From the NCBI RefSeq assembly GCF_008806595.1, contig NZ_VZRB01000027.1, forward strand, positions 54,504 to 118,503: 64,000 nucleotides of DNA. Reading direction: 5' to 3'. A program made the position numbers and the translations under genes. Positions within the stretch are counted from its first letter, which is position 1; the number at the start of each line of letters is the position of its first letter. The notes under the pieces were generated by a model that worked only from the letters and a program-made list of their open reading frames with translations, made no database searches and was not told the origin of the DNA. This DNA comes from Streptomyces luteolifulvus (GTDB taxonomy: Bacteria > Actinomycetota > Actinomycetes > Streptomycetales > Streptomycetaceae). Of the stretch, positions 53,950 to 61,921 are shown one piece after another.

Positions 53950-56166
53950 GTGGAGAACGAGACCCACTACGCCGAGGCCGTCATCGACAACGGCTCCTTC
54001 GGCACCCGCACCATCCGCTTCGAGACGGGCCGCTTGGCCAAGCAGGCCGCCGGCTCCGCCGTGGCGTACCTGGACGACGACACCATGGTGCTGTCGGCCA
54101 CCACCGCCTCCAAGAACCCCAAGGACCAGCTCGACTTCTTCCCGCTGACGGTCGATGTCGAGGAGCGGATGTACGCCGCCGGCAAGATCCCCGGCAGCTT
54201 CTTCCGCCGTGAGGGCCGGCCCTCCGAGGACGCGATCCTCACCTGCCGCCTCATCGACCGTCCGCTGCGCCCGTCCTTCAAGAAGGGCCTGCGCAACGAG
54301 ATCCAGGTCGTCGCCACGATCATGGCGCTCAACCCCGACCACCTGTACGACGTCGTGGCCATCAACGCGGCCTCCGCGTCCACGCAGCTGGCCGGTCTGC
54401 CCTTCTCCGGCCCGATCGGCGGCGTCCGCGTCGCGCTGATCAACGGCCAGTGGGTGGGGTTCCCGACGCACACCGAGCTCGAGGACGCCGTCTTCGACAT
54501 GGTCGTCGCCGGCCGTGTCCTGGAGGACGGCGACGTCGCGATCATGATGGTCGAGGCCGAGGCCACCGACAAGACCATCCAGCTGGTCAAGGGCGGCGCC
54601 GAGGCGCCGACCGAGGAGGTCGTCGCCGCCGGTCTGGACGCCGCGAAGCCCTTCATCAAGGTGCTCTGCAAGGCCCAGGCCGACCTCGCCGCGAAGGCCG
54701 CCAAGCCGACCGGCGAGTTCCCGGTCTTCCTGGACTACCAGGACGACGTCCTGGAGGCGCTCGCCGCCGCCGTCCGCCCCGAGCTCGCCCAGGCGCTCAC
54801 CATCGCCGGCAAGCAGGAGCGCGAGGCGGAGCTGGACCGCGTCAAGGGCCTCGCCGCCGAGAAGCTCCTGCCGGAGTTCGAGGGCCGCGAGAAGGAGATC
54901 TCCGCCGCTTACCGCTCGCTCACCAAGCAGCTGGTGCGTGAGCGCGTGATCAAGGAGAAGACGCGCATCGACGGCCGTGGGGTCACGGACATCCGTACCC
55001 TCGCCGCCGAGGTCGAGGCCATCCCGCGGGTTCACGGTTCGGCGCTGTTCGAGCGTGGCGAGACCCAGATCCTGGGCGTCACCACCCTGAACATGCTCCG
55101 CATGGAGCAGCAGCTGGACACCCTCTCCCCGGTGACCCGCAAGCGCTACATGCACAACTACAACTTCCCGCCGTACTCCGTCGGCGAGACCGGCCGCGTC
55201 GGCTCCCCGAAGCGCCGCGAGATCGGCCACGGCGCCCTCGCCGAGCGCGCCATCGTGCCGGTGCTGCCGACGCGCGAGGAGTTCCCGTACGCGATCCGTC
55301 AGGTGTCCGAGGCCCTCGGCTCCAACGGCTCCACCTCCATGGGCTCGGTCTGCGCCTCCACCATGTCGCTGCTGAACGCCGGTGTGCCCCTGAAGGCCCC
55401 GGTCGCCGGTATCGCCATGGGCCTGATCTCCCAGGAGATCAACGGCGAGACGCACTACGTCGCCCTCACCGACATCCTCGGTGCGGAGGACGCCTTCGGC
55501 GACATGGACTTCAAGGTCGCCGGCACCAAGGAGTTCGTGACCGCCCTCCAGCTCGACACCAAGCTGGACGGCATCCCGGCCTCCGTCCTGGCCGCCGCCC
55601 TCAAGCAGGCCCGTGACGCCCGCCTCCACATCCTCGACGTGATGATGGAAGCGATCGACACGCCGGACGAGATGTCCCCGAACGCCCCGCGGATCATCAC
55701 CGTCAAGATCCCCGTGGACAAGATCGGTGAGGTCATCGGCCCCAAGGGCAAGATGATCAACCAGATCCAGGAGGACACCGGCGCCGAGATCACGATCGAG
55801 GACGACGGCACCATCTACATCGGTGCCGCCGACGGCCCGGCCGCCGAGGCCGCCCGCGCCACGATCAACGGCATCGCCAACCCGACCATGCCGGAGGTCG
55901 GCGAGCGCTACCTGGGTACGGTCGTGAAGACGACCACCTTCGGCGCGTTCGTCTCCCTGCTCCCGGGCAAGGACGGTCTGCTGCACATCTCGCAGATCCG
56001 CAAGCTGGCCGGCGGCAAGCGCGTGGAGAACGTCGAGGACGTCGTCGGCGTGGGCCAGAAGGTCCAGGTCGAGATCGCCGAGATCGACTCCCGCGGCAAG
56101 CTCTCCCTGATCCCGGTCATCGAGGGCGAAGGCGACGATGAGAAGAAGGACGACACCGACAAGTGA
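53950..56166 (+). CDS. pnp: Polynucleotide phosphorylase
   Basis: This 738-residue exoribonuclease degrades RNA from 3' ends by phosphorolysis and can add 3' tails, which in Streptomyces it does in place of a poly(A) polymerase (family knowledge). Two RNase PH-like domains (about 15-235 and 345-580) are joined by a helical domain. GRGVTDIRTLAAEVEAIPRVHGSALFERG starts the second and GSVCASTMSLLNAGVPLKAPVAG lies in its active half. KH (about 600-660, IGPKGKMINQIQEDTGA) and S1 (about 665-735) follow. It starts at GTG with GAGGAG upstream. Its stop overlaps the next start. Confidence 0.96.
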   Translation: MENETHYAEAVIDNGSFGTRTIRFETGRLAKQAAGSAVAYLDDDTMVLSATTASKNPKDQLDFFPLTVDVEERMYAAGKIPGSFFRREGRPSEDAILTCRLIDRPLRPSFKKGLRNEIQVVATIMALNPDHLYDVVAINAASASTQLAGLPFSGPIGGVRVALINGQWVGFPTHTELEDAVFDMVVAGRVLEDGDVAIMMVEAEATDKTIQLVKGGAEAPTEEVVAAGLDAAKPFIKVLCKAQADLAAKAAKPTGEFPVFLDYQDDVLEALAAAVRPELAQALTIAGKQEREAELDRVKGLAAEKLLPEFEGREKEISAAYRSLTKQLVRERVIKEKTRIDGRGVTDIRTLAAEVEAIPRVHGSALFERGETQILGVTTLNMLRMEQQLDTLSPVTRKRYMHNYNFPPYSVGETGRVGSPKRREIGHGALAERAIVPVLPTREEFPYAIRQVSEALGSNGSTSMGSVCASTMSLLNAGVPLKAPVAGIAMGLISQEINGETHYVALTDILGAEDAFGDMDFKVAGTKEFVTALQLDTKLDGIPASVLAAALKQARDARLHILDVMMEAIDTPDEMSPNAPRIITVKIPVDKIGEVIGPKGKMINQIQEDTGAEITIEDDGTIYIGAADGPAAEAARATINGIANPTMPEVGERYLGTVVKTTTFGAFVSLLPGKDGLLHISQIRKLAGGKRVENVEDVVGVGQKVQVEIAEIDSRGKLSLIPVIEGEGDDEKKDDTDK

Positions 56167-57542
56167 CGTCGATCAGCTCCACGGCGACGGCCCGCACCTC
56201 CTCGGAGGCGCGGGCCGTCGCCCGTACCCAAACCCTGATCAAGGGCATGAACGGCATCGGCACGGTCCGCAAGACGACCCTTCCGGGCGGCCTGCGCATC
56301 GTCACCGAGACCCTGCCCTCGGTCCGCTCGGCGACGTTCGGCATCTGGGCGCACGTGGGCTCCCGTGACGAGACGCCGTCGCTGAACGGCGCCACGCACT
56401 ACCTGGAGCACCTGCTCTTCAAGGGCACGACCCGCAGGTCCGCCCTCGACATCTCCTCCGCGATCGACGCGGTCGGCGGCGAGATGAACGCGTTCACCGC
56501 GAAGGAGTACACGTGCTACTACGCGCGCGTGCTCGACACCGATCTGCCGCTGGCCATCGACGTCGTCTGCGACATGCTGACGGGCTCCCTCATCCTCGAG
56601 GACGACGTCAACGTCGAGCGCGGCGCGATCCTCGAAGAGATCGCCATGACGGAGGACGACCCGGGCGACTGTGTGCACGACCTGTTCGCGCACACCATGT
56701 TCGGCGACAACCCGCTCGGCCGCCCCGTCCTCGGTACGGTCGCCACCGTCAACGCCCTCACCGCGGACCGCATCCGCCGCTTCTACAAGAAGCACTACGA
56801 CCCGACCCACCTCGTGGTCGCGGCCGCCGGCAACCTCGACCACCACAAGGTCGTCCGACAGGTCCGTGCCGCCTTCGAGAAGGCCGGCGCCTTCAAGAAC
56901 CCCGGCGCCGACCCGATCGCCCCGCGCGACGGCCGCCGCTCCCTGCGCACCGCCGGCAGGGTCGAACTGCTCGGCCGCAAGACCGAGCAGGCGCATGTCG
57001 TCCTCGGCATGCCGGGCCTGTGCCGCACGGACGAGCGCCGCTGGGCCCTCGGTGTCCTCAACACGGCCCTCGGCGGCGGGATGTCGTCCCGGCTGTTCCA
57101 GGAGGTCCGCGAGAAGCGCGGCCTGGCCTACAGCGTGTACTCCTACACCTCCGGCTTCGCCGACTGCGGCCTGTTCGGCGTCTACGCCGGCTGCCGCCCG
57201 AGCCAGGTCCACGACGTGCTGAAGATCTGCCGCGACGAACTCGACCATGTCGCGGAGCACGGCCTGTCCGACGACGAGATAGGCCGCGCCATCGGCCAGC
57301 TCCAGGGCTCGACGGTCCTCGGTCTGGAGGACACGGGTGCGCTGATGAACCGTATCGGCAAGAGCGAACTGTGCTGGGGCGAGCAGATGTCCGTCGACGA
57401 CATGCTGGCCCGGATAGCCTCGGTCACCCCGGACGACGTCCGCACCGTCGCCCGCGACATCCTGGGCCGCCGGCCCTCGCTGTCGGTCATCGGCCCGCTC
57501 AAGGACAAGCAGGCGTCCCGTCTGCACGAAGCCGTCGCCTAA
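56163..57542 (+). CDS. M16 family zinc peptidase
   Basis: This 459-residue peptidase is of the processing-peptidase type. The inverted zinc motif HxxEH is in THYLEHLLFKGT (about residues 76-87), with the distal Glu in RGAILEEIAMTEDDPGD. The C-terminal half has REKRGLAYSVYSY. The GTG start overlaps the pnp stop (GTGA), so it is co-translated; pnp-M16-dapB is a conserved actinobacterial order. The first 40 residues are not conserved and an internal start (MNGIGTVRKT) is possible. The substrate is unknown. Confidence 0.9.
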   Translation: MTSISSTATARTSSEARAVARTQTLIKGMNGIGTVRKTTLPGGLRIVTETLPSVRSATFGIWAHVGSRDETPSLNGATHYLEHLLFKGTTRRSALDISSAIDAVGGEMNAFTAKEYTCYYARVLDTDLPLAIDVVCDMLTGSLILEDDVNVERGAILEEIAMTEDDPGDCVHDLFAHTMFGDNPLGRPVLGTVATVNALTADRIRRFYKKHYDPTHLVVAAAGNLDHHKVVRQVRAAFEKAGAFKNPGADPIAPRDGRRSLRTAGRVELLGRKTEQAHVVLGMPGLCRTDERRWALGVLNTALGGGMSSRLFQEVREKRGLAYSVYSYTSGFADCGLFGVYAGCRPSQVHDVLKICRDELDHVAEHGLSDDEIGRAIGQLQGSTVLGLEDTGALMNRIGKSELCWGEQMSVDDMLARIASVTPDDVRTVARDILGRRPSLSVIGPLKDKQASRLHEAVA

Positions 57543-57570
57543 CAACCGTCTCGGGTAAGGACACAAGAAG

Positions 57571-58323
57571 ATGAGCAAGCTGCGCGTGGCGGTCCTCGGC
57601 GCCAAGGGCCGTATCGGCTCCGAGGCCGTACGGGCCGTCGAGGCCGCCGAGGACATGGAGCTCGTGGCCGCCCTGAGCCGGGGCGACAAGCTGGAGACGC
57701 TGGCCGAGAGCGGCGCACAGGTGGCCGTGGAGCTGACCACGCCCGCCTCCGTCATGGACAACCTCGACTACTGCGTCCGCCACGGCATTCACGCCGTCGT
57801 GGGTACGACGGGCTGGACCGACGAGCGCCTCGCACAGCTGAAGGGATGGCTCGCCCAGTCCCCGGAGACGGGCGTGCTCATCGCGCCCAACTTCTCCATC
57901 GGGGCCGTTCTGACCATGAAGTTCGCGCAGATCGCCGCGCCGTACTTCGAGTCGGTCGAGGTCGTCGAACTGCACCACCCGAACAAGGTGGACGCCCCGA
58001 GCGGCACCGCCACGCGCACTGCCCAGCTCATCGCCGAGGCGCGGGCCAAGGCGGGCTCCGCTCCGGCACCGGACGCCACGGTCACCGCCCTGGACGGCGC
58101 CCGCGGCGCGAACGTCGACGGCGTCCCGGTGCACGCGGTCCGGCTGCGCGGTCTGCTTGCCCACCAGGAGGTCCTGCTCGGCGGCGAGGGCGAGACCCTG
58201 ACCGTCCGCCACGACTCCCTGCACCACAGCAGCTTCATGCCGGGCATCCTGCTCGGCGTCCGCCGCGTGGTGACCACTCCGGGCCTGACCTTCGGCCTGG
58301 AACACTTCCTGGACCTGAACTGA
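57571..58323 (+). CDS. dapB: 4-hydroxy-tetrahydrodipicolinate reductase
   Basis: This 250-residue enzyme of lysine and meso-diaminopimelate synthesis starts with the nucleotide-binding VAVLGAKGRIGSEAVRAVE. FSIGAVLTMKFAQ and ELHHPNKVDAPSGTATRTAQLI contain the catalytic His and Lys. The pathway partner dapA is 2.5 kb downstream in the same direction. It lies 28 bases after the M16 gene. Confidence 0.95.
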   Translation: MSKLRVAVLGAKGRIGSEAVRAVEAAEDMELVAALSRGDKLETLAESGAQVAVELTTPASVMDNLDYCVRHGIHAVVGTTGWTDERLAQLKGWLAQSPETGVLIAPNFSIGAVLTMKFAQIAAPYFESVEVVELHHPNKVDAPSGTATRTAQLIAEARAKAGSAPAPDATVTALDGARGANVDGVPVHAVRLRGLLAHQEVLLGGEGETLTVRHDSLHHSSFMPGILLGVRRVVTTPGLTFGLEHFLDLN

Positions 58324-58335
58324 GCCCCTGACGTC

Positions 58336-58779
58336 ATGCGCGCGAAGCTCTCCTACGCCATCACGGCCGCCGTCCTCGTCGTCTACTTCATCCTGGTCGG
58401 CAGCCGTGGCGTCATGCTCATTCGGTCCGGCACCCTGCTGACCGTCACCTTCGGGATCGCCGTGCTGATCCTGCCGGTGATCGGACTGTGGTTCCTCTGG
58501 AAGAACACCCAGTTCGTCCGACGCGCCAACGCCCTCGCCGCCGAACTCGACGCCGAGGGCGGCCTGCCCGTCGACGAGCTGAAGCGGACCCCGGGCGGCC
58601 GGATCGACCGCGACTCCGCCGACGAGGTCTTCGCCCGGCGCAAGGCCGAGACGGAGGCGGCACCCGACGACTGGCGCAGCTGGTTCCGCCTCGCCGTCGC
58701 CTACCACGACGCCCGCGACACCCCACGCGCCCGCAGGGCGATGCAACGGGCGATCACCTTGCACCAGGCTTCTCGGTAA
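58336..58779 (+). CDS. Small membrane protein with TPR-like tail
   Basis: This 147-residue protein has two N-terminal membrane helices (LSYAITAAVLVVYFILVG and LLTVTFGIAVLILPVIGLWFLW). A cytoplasmic part follows with WRSWFRLAVAYHDARDTPRARRAMQRAI, a single tetratricopeptide-like hairpin. It is commonly found after dapB in Streptomyces (memory). Function is unknown. Confidence 0.82.
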   Translation: MRAKLSYAITAAVLVVYFILVGSRGVMLIRSGTLLTVTFGIAVLILPVIGLWFLWKNTQFVRRANALAAELDAEGGLPVDELKRTPGGRIDRDSADEVFARRKAETEAAPDDWRSWFRLAVAYHDARDTPRARRAMQRAITLHQASR

Positions 58780-58833
58780 CTCTTCCTCGCCCTGGGAGCG
58801 GTGGGAGCCCTGTGAGCCTGGCCGTCATGGGGC

Positions 58834-59388
58834 TCAGCCCCGGCGGTACTCCTCGGCCCATGCCTCGACCGAGTCCGCCGCCCGGTCGAAGGACTCGGGG
58901 CGCGCCAGGAAGTCCGCGTTGTGCGTGGTCAGCAACGGCGACACATCCTCCGCCCGGCGATCCGCACGTACGAGGAGCAGCGCCTGTCCCTGCACCGTGC
59001 GCGGCAGTCCCAGCCAGCGGACCGGCTGCTGCACCGTCCGCACGGCGACGACCCGCTCCCAGGGCACCGTGCGCGTGCCCAAGAAGCCCACGTGGCGCAC
59101 CCCGTGGGCGCTCACCCACACGCCCTCGCGCAGCAGCCGCAGCGCGCAGGCGATGATGAGCAGGGCGATCCCGAGCACCACACCGGCTTCCGACACCGCA
59201 CCGGTCAGCGCGATGATGACCGCCGCGCACAGCACATACGAGGCGAGCAGCAGCAGGAGTGCGGCCACGCCCACGCGCCATGGACCGATCCGGTAGGGGC
59301 GTCGCCAGCGGTCGCGGTCGTCGAAGGGCAGCGCGGCGTCGTCCGCCGCGTCGAAAGCTCGGTCGGCCGTCAGGAAGGGCAGTGGCAC
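58834..59388 (-). CDS. PH-like domain membrane protein
   Basis: This 184-residue protein starts at GTG. It has two membrane helices (VGVAALLLLLASYVLCAAVIIAL and VVLGIALLIIACALRLL). A beta-rich bacterial PH-like domain follows: VWVSAHGVRHVGFLGTRTVPWERVVAVR and LGLPRTVQGQALLLV. Similar proteins are annotated as low-molecular-weight antigen or bPH6 type. Function is unknown. It is convergent with the preceding gene. Confidence 0.8.
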   Translation of the reverse strand: MPLPFLTADRAFDAADDAALPFDDRDRWRRPYRIGPWRVGVAALLLLLASYVLCAAVIIALTGAVSEAGVVLGIALLIIACALRLLREGVWVSAHGVRHVGFLGTRTVPWERVVAVRTVQQPVRWLGLPRTVQGQALLLVRADRRAEDVSPLLTTHNADFLARPESFDRAADSVEAWAEEYRRG

Positions 59389-59490
59389 GGCTGGTCCTCA
59401 CTCGATCCACGCAATGGGCTGTGCCCGGTGAGGCTATCGACCTGTGTCCCCGCCCACCACCCTCGGGGGTCCGGATGGGGCCGGTCCCGC

Positions 59491-59730
59491 TCAGCGCCCG
59501 TCGGCCGCCTGTGAATGCTGCGTCTGCCCGGACGGCTGGTCGGAGGACAGGGCGGGCATGCCGATGACCAGAGCCCCTGCGAGCGCGGCGACGATGCTCA
59601 GGCCCAGCAGCCACCGCCCGGCCAGCTGTCCTGCGGACGCCCGTTCGCGGGGCGGGGGAGCGATATTGCTGCGGAACCTGTCGGCTTCGGCGAGGGAGGC
59701 GAACGGTACGGGTTCGCGCCGACGGAACAT
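59491..59730 (-). CDS. Small single-pass membrane protein
   Basis: This 79-residue protein starts at ATG 59730, with GAGAGGAG eleven bases upstream; an in-frame upstream ATG would begin before a tandem repeat and is less likely. A polar N-terminus (FRRREPVPFASLAEADRFRSN) is followed by one membrane helix (WLLGLSIVAALAGALVIGMP) and a polar tail. No family is recognised. It diverges from thyX. Confidence 0.7.
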   Translation of the reverse strand: MFRRREPVPFASLAEADRFRSNIAPPPRERASAGQLAGRWLLGLSIVAALAGALVIGMPALSSDQPSGQTQHSQAADGR

Positions 59731-59745
59731 GGAAGCTGCGTCTCC

Positions 59746-59775
59746 TCTCGGGGACTCGAATCTCGGGGACTCGAA
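59746..59775. repeat. Exact 15-bp tandem duplication upstream of the small membrane gene
   Basis: TCTCGGGGACTCGAA occurs twice back to back (59746-59760 and 59761-59775), in the divergent gap before thyX. The first copy starts 16 bases from the minus-strand start codon and partly covers its ribosome site. Confidence 0.8.
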
Positions 59776-59852
59776 CGCATCACTGTCACCAACACAGACG
59801 AGCGAACGCCCCAAAAGGTGCCCAGTTTCACCAACTTCACTCGGTCACGGCA

Positions 59853-59882
59853 GTGAACGTCCCGTTTGGCGGGCCGTAGAGT
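59853..59882 (+). promoter_or_regulatory. Possible thyX promoter
   Basis: GTGAAC (59853-59858) and TAGAGT (59877-59882) are spaced by 18 bases, about 42 bases before the thyX GTG. The -10 fits the Streptomyces TAnnnT pattern; the -35 is weak. Confidence 0.4.
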
Positions 59883-59924
59883 GGGCGCCGCCCGAGAGAA
59901 GTAGTGGGAAGGACCCTCCGAGCC

Positions 59925-60665
59925 GTGACCGACACCCCCGCCGACGACCTGAAGCCCAGCTTCCGCAGCGATGTCACCGTCGAGCTGGTCAAGCACACCG
60001 CGACCGACGCCGACGTGCTCTTCGCCGCCCGCGTCTCGACCGTCGGCGAGCAGTCCCTGGACGAGCTGGGCAAGGACCCCGAGCGCTCCAAGGGCTTGAT
60101 CAACTACCTGATGCGGGACCGGCACGGGAGCCCGTTCGAGCACAACTCGATGACCTTCTTCATCAGCGCCCCCATCTTCGTCTTCCGCGAGTTCATGCGG
60201 CACCGCGTGGGCTGGTCGTACAACGAGGAGAGCGGCCGCTACCGGGAGCTCCAGCCGGTCTTCTACGTTCCCGACGAGTCCCGCAAGCTCGTCCAGGAGG
60301 GCCGCCCGGGCAAGTACGTCTTCGTGGAGGGCACCCAGGCCCAGCAGGAGCTGGTCGGCCGCGTGATGGAGGACTCGTACCTGCATGCCTACGAGGCCTA
60401 CCGGGAGATGCTCGCCGCCGGCGTCGCCCGTGAGGTCGCCCGCTCGGTCCTGCCCGTCGGCCTGTTCTCCTCGATGTACGCCACCTGCAACGCCCGCTCG
60501 CTGATGCACTTCCTCGGCCTGCGCACCCAGCACGAGCTGGCGAAGGTCCCGTCCTTCCCGCAGCGCGAGATCGAGATGGTCGGCGAGAGGATGGAGGCCG
60601 AGTGGGCCAAGCTCATGCCGCTCACCCACGCCGCCTTCAACGCGAACGGCCGGGTGGCGCCGTAA
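59925..60665 (+). CDS. thyX: Flavin-dependent thymidylate synthase
   Basis: This 246-residue enzyme methylates dUMP to dTMP using FAD, NADPH and methylenetetrahydrofolate. The ThyX signature begins RHRVGWSYNEESGRY at residues 92-106. MHFLGLRTQHELAKVPSFPQREI holds the C-terminal nucleotide-binding residues. GTG 59925 with GGAAGGA upstream is preferred over a GTG seven codons earlier. It lies among lysine-pathway genes, an order conserved in Streptomyces (memory). Confidence 0.95.
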   Translation: MTDTPADDLKPSFRSDVTVELVKHTATDADVLFAARVSTVGEQSLDELGKDPERSKGLINYLMRDRHGSPFEHNSMTFFISAPIFVFREFMRHRVGWSYNEESGRYRELQPVFYVPDESRKLVQEGRPGKYVFVEGTQAQQELVGRVMEDSYLHAYEAYREMLAAGVAREVARSVLPVGLFSSMYATCNARSLMHFLGLRTQHELAKVPSFPQREIEMVGERMEAEWAKLMPLTHAAFNANGRVAP

Positions 60666-60715
60666 GCCCGCCCGCCGGGCACTGATGTACGGGTCAGCCG
60701 AGTGAAGTGTCCGTA

Positions 60716-60794
60716 TTGCGGCATTTAGAGAAGTTCATCTAGCCTGATCAAACGGACCCGGCACTGCTTGAACCCCCGAGCAGGCAGTGCCGGG
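60716..60794 (+). promoter_or_regulatory. dapA promoter with an immediate 5' hairpin
   Basis: TTGCGG (60716-60721) and TAGCCT (60740-60745) are spaced by 18 bases. Only about ten bases after the -10 begins a stem CCCGGCACTGC (60757-60767) pairing with GCAGTGCCGGG (60784-60794), extended by GGA/TTCC. The transcript would therefore start with a hairpin, 73 bases before dapA. It could also be the thyX terminator; the two readings are not exclusive. Confidence 0.55.
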
Positions 60795-60867
60795 TTCCGC
60801 ATATGTCGCGACCTGTCGCCCGACCCGAGGGAAGACCGCAGGGTGAGCAACGAGTAGCGTGTTACCC

Positions 60868-61767
60868 ATGGCTCCGACCTCCACTCCGCAGACCCCCTTC
60901 GGGCGGGTCCTCACCGCCATGGTCACGCCCTTCACGGCGGACGGCGCACTCGACCTCGACGGCGCGCAGCGGCTCGCAACCCACCTGGTGGACGCAGGCA
61001 ACGACGGCCTGATCATCAACGGCACCACCGGCGAGTCCCCCACCACCAGCGACGCGGAGAAATCGGACCTCGTACGGGCCGTCCTGGAGGCCGTCGGCGA
61101 CCGCGCCCATGTCGTCGCCGGGGTCGGCACCAACGACACCCACCACAGCATCGAGCTCGCCCGAGCGGCGGAGCGGGTCGGCGCGCACGGCCTCCTGGTC
61201 GTCACGCCGTACTACAACAAGCCCCCTCAGGAGGGCCTGTACCGGCACTTCACGGCCGTCGCCGACGCCGCCGAGCTGCCGGTCATGCTCTACGACATCC
61301 CCGGCCGCAGCGGCGTCCCGATCAACACCGAGACGCTCGTCCGCCTCGCCGAGCACCCGCGCATCGTCGCCAACAAGGACGCCAAGGGCGACCTAGGCCG
61401 GGCCGGCTGGGCCATCGCCCGCTCCGGCCTCGCCTGGTACTCCGGCGACGACATGCTGAACCTGCCCCTGCTCTCCGTGGGCGCGGTCGGCTTCGTCTCG
61501 GTCGTCGGCCATGTCGTCACGCCCGACCTGCGCGCCCTGGTGGAGGCGTTCGTCTCCGGCGATGTCCAGAAGGCGACGGAAATCCATCAGAAGCTGCTTC
61601 CGGTCTACACCGGCATGTTCCGCACCCAGGGCGTCATGACGACCAAAGCCGCGCTCGCCCTCCAGGGCCTGCCCGCGGGACCGCTGCGCGCCCCCATGGT
61701 CGAGTGCACGCCCGAAGAGATCGAGCAGCTCAAGATCGATCTTGCCGCGGGCGGGGTACAGCTCTGA
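60868..61767 (+). CDS. dapA: 4-hydroxy-tetrahydrodipicolinate synthase
   Basis: This 299-residue TIM-barrel aldolase condenses pyruvate and aspartate semialdehyde, the first committed step to lysine and diaminopimelate. NGTTGESPTTSDAEK is the phosphate-like loop, VTPYYNKPPQEGLYRHF carries the catalytic Tyr, and the Schiff-base Lys is in RIVANKDAKGDL. The ATG at 60868 fits family length; a GTG three codons earlier is possible. It has its own likely promoter. Confidence 0.95.
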   Translation: MAPTSTPQTPFGRVLTAMVTPFTADGALDLDGAQRLATHLVDAGNDGLIINGTTGESPTTSDAEKSDLVRAVLEAVGDRAHVVAGVGTNDTHHSIELARAAERVGAHGLLVVTPYYNKPPQEGLYRHFTAVADAAELPVMLYDIPGRSGVPINTETLVRLAEHPRIVANKDAKGDLGRAGWAIARSGLAWYSGDDMLNLPLLSVGAVGFVSVVGHVVTPDLRALVEAFVSGDVQKATEIHQKLLPVYTGMFRTQGVMTTKAALALQGLPAGPLRAPMVECTPEEIEQLKIDLAAGGVQL

Positions 61768-61868
61768 CATCAGACTTCGCGCGCCCCGCCGCGCAACCAG
61801 GCTTCACAACTGAATAAGCAGGCCACCGGTGCCTGCGCCCACAACGACAACTGCTTCTGCACGAACGT

Positions 61869-61907
61869 CACGCGCGCCACGTGCCCTACCGGTACGTGGC
61901 GCGCGTG
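61869..61907 (+). promoter_or_regulatory. 14-bp hairpin abutting the rnj ribosome binding site
   Basis: CACGCGCGCCACGT (61869-61882) and ACGTGGCGCGCGTG (61894-61907) form a perfect 14-bp stem; the 11-base loop contains ACCGGT. The GAGGAGAG ribosome site starts three bases on, and the TTG start is at 61922. A double-stranded element here could control translation or be cut by RNase III or RNase J itself. Confidence 0.75.
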
Positions 61908-61921
61908 GTGAGGAGAGTCTT

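Noticed and set aside
53947..55986. A 679-residue antisense frame opposite pnp
   Set aside because: The sense gene is pnp with all domains; the antisense product has no recognisable motif.
61829..61921. An upstream in-frame start for RNase J
   Set aside because: It would place the strong hairpin inside the coding region and add residues without family similarity; TTG 61922 has GAGGAGA at good spacing.
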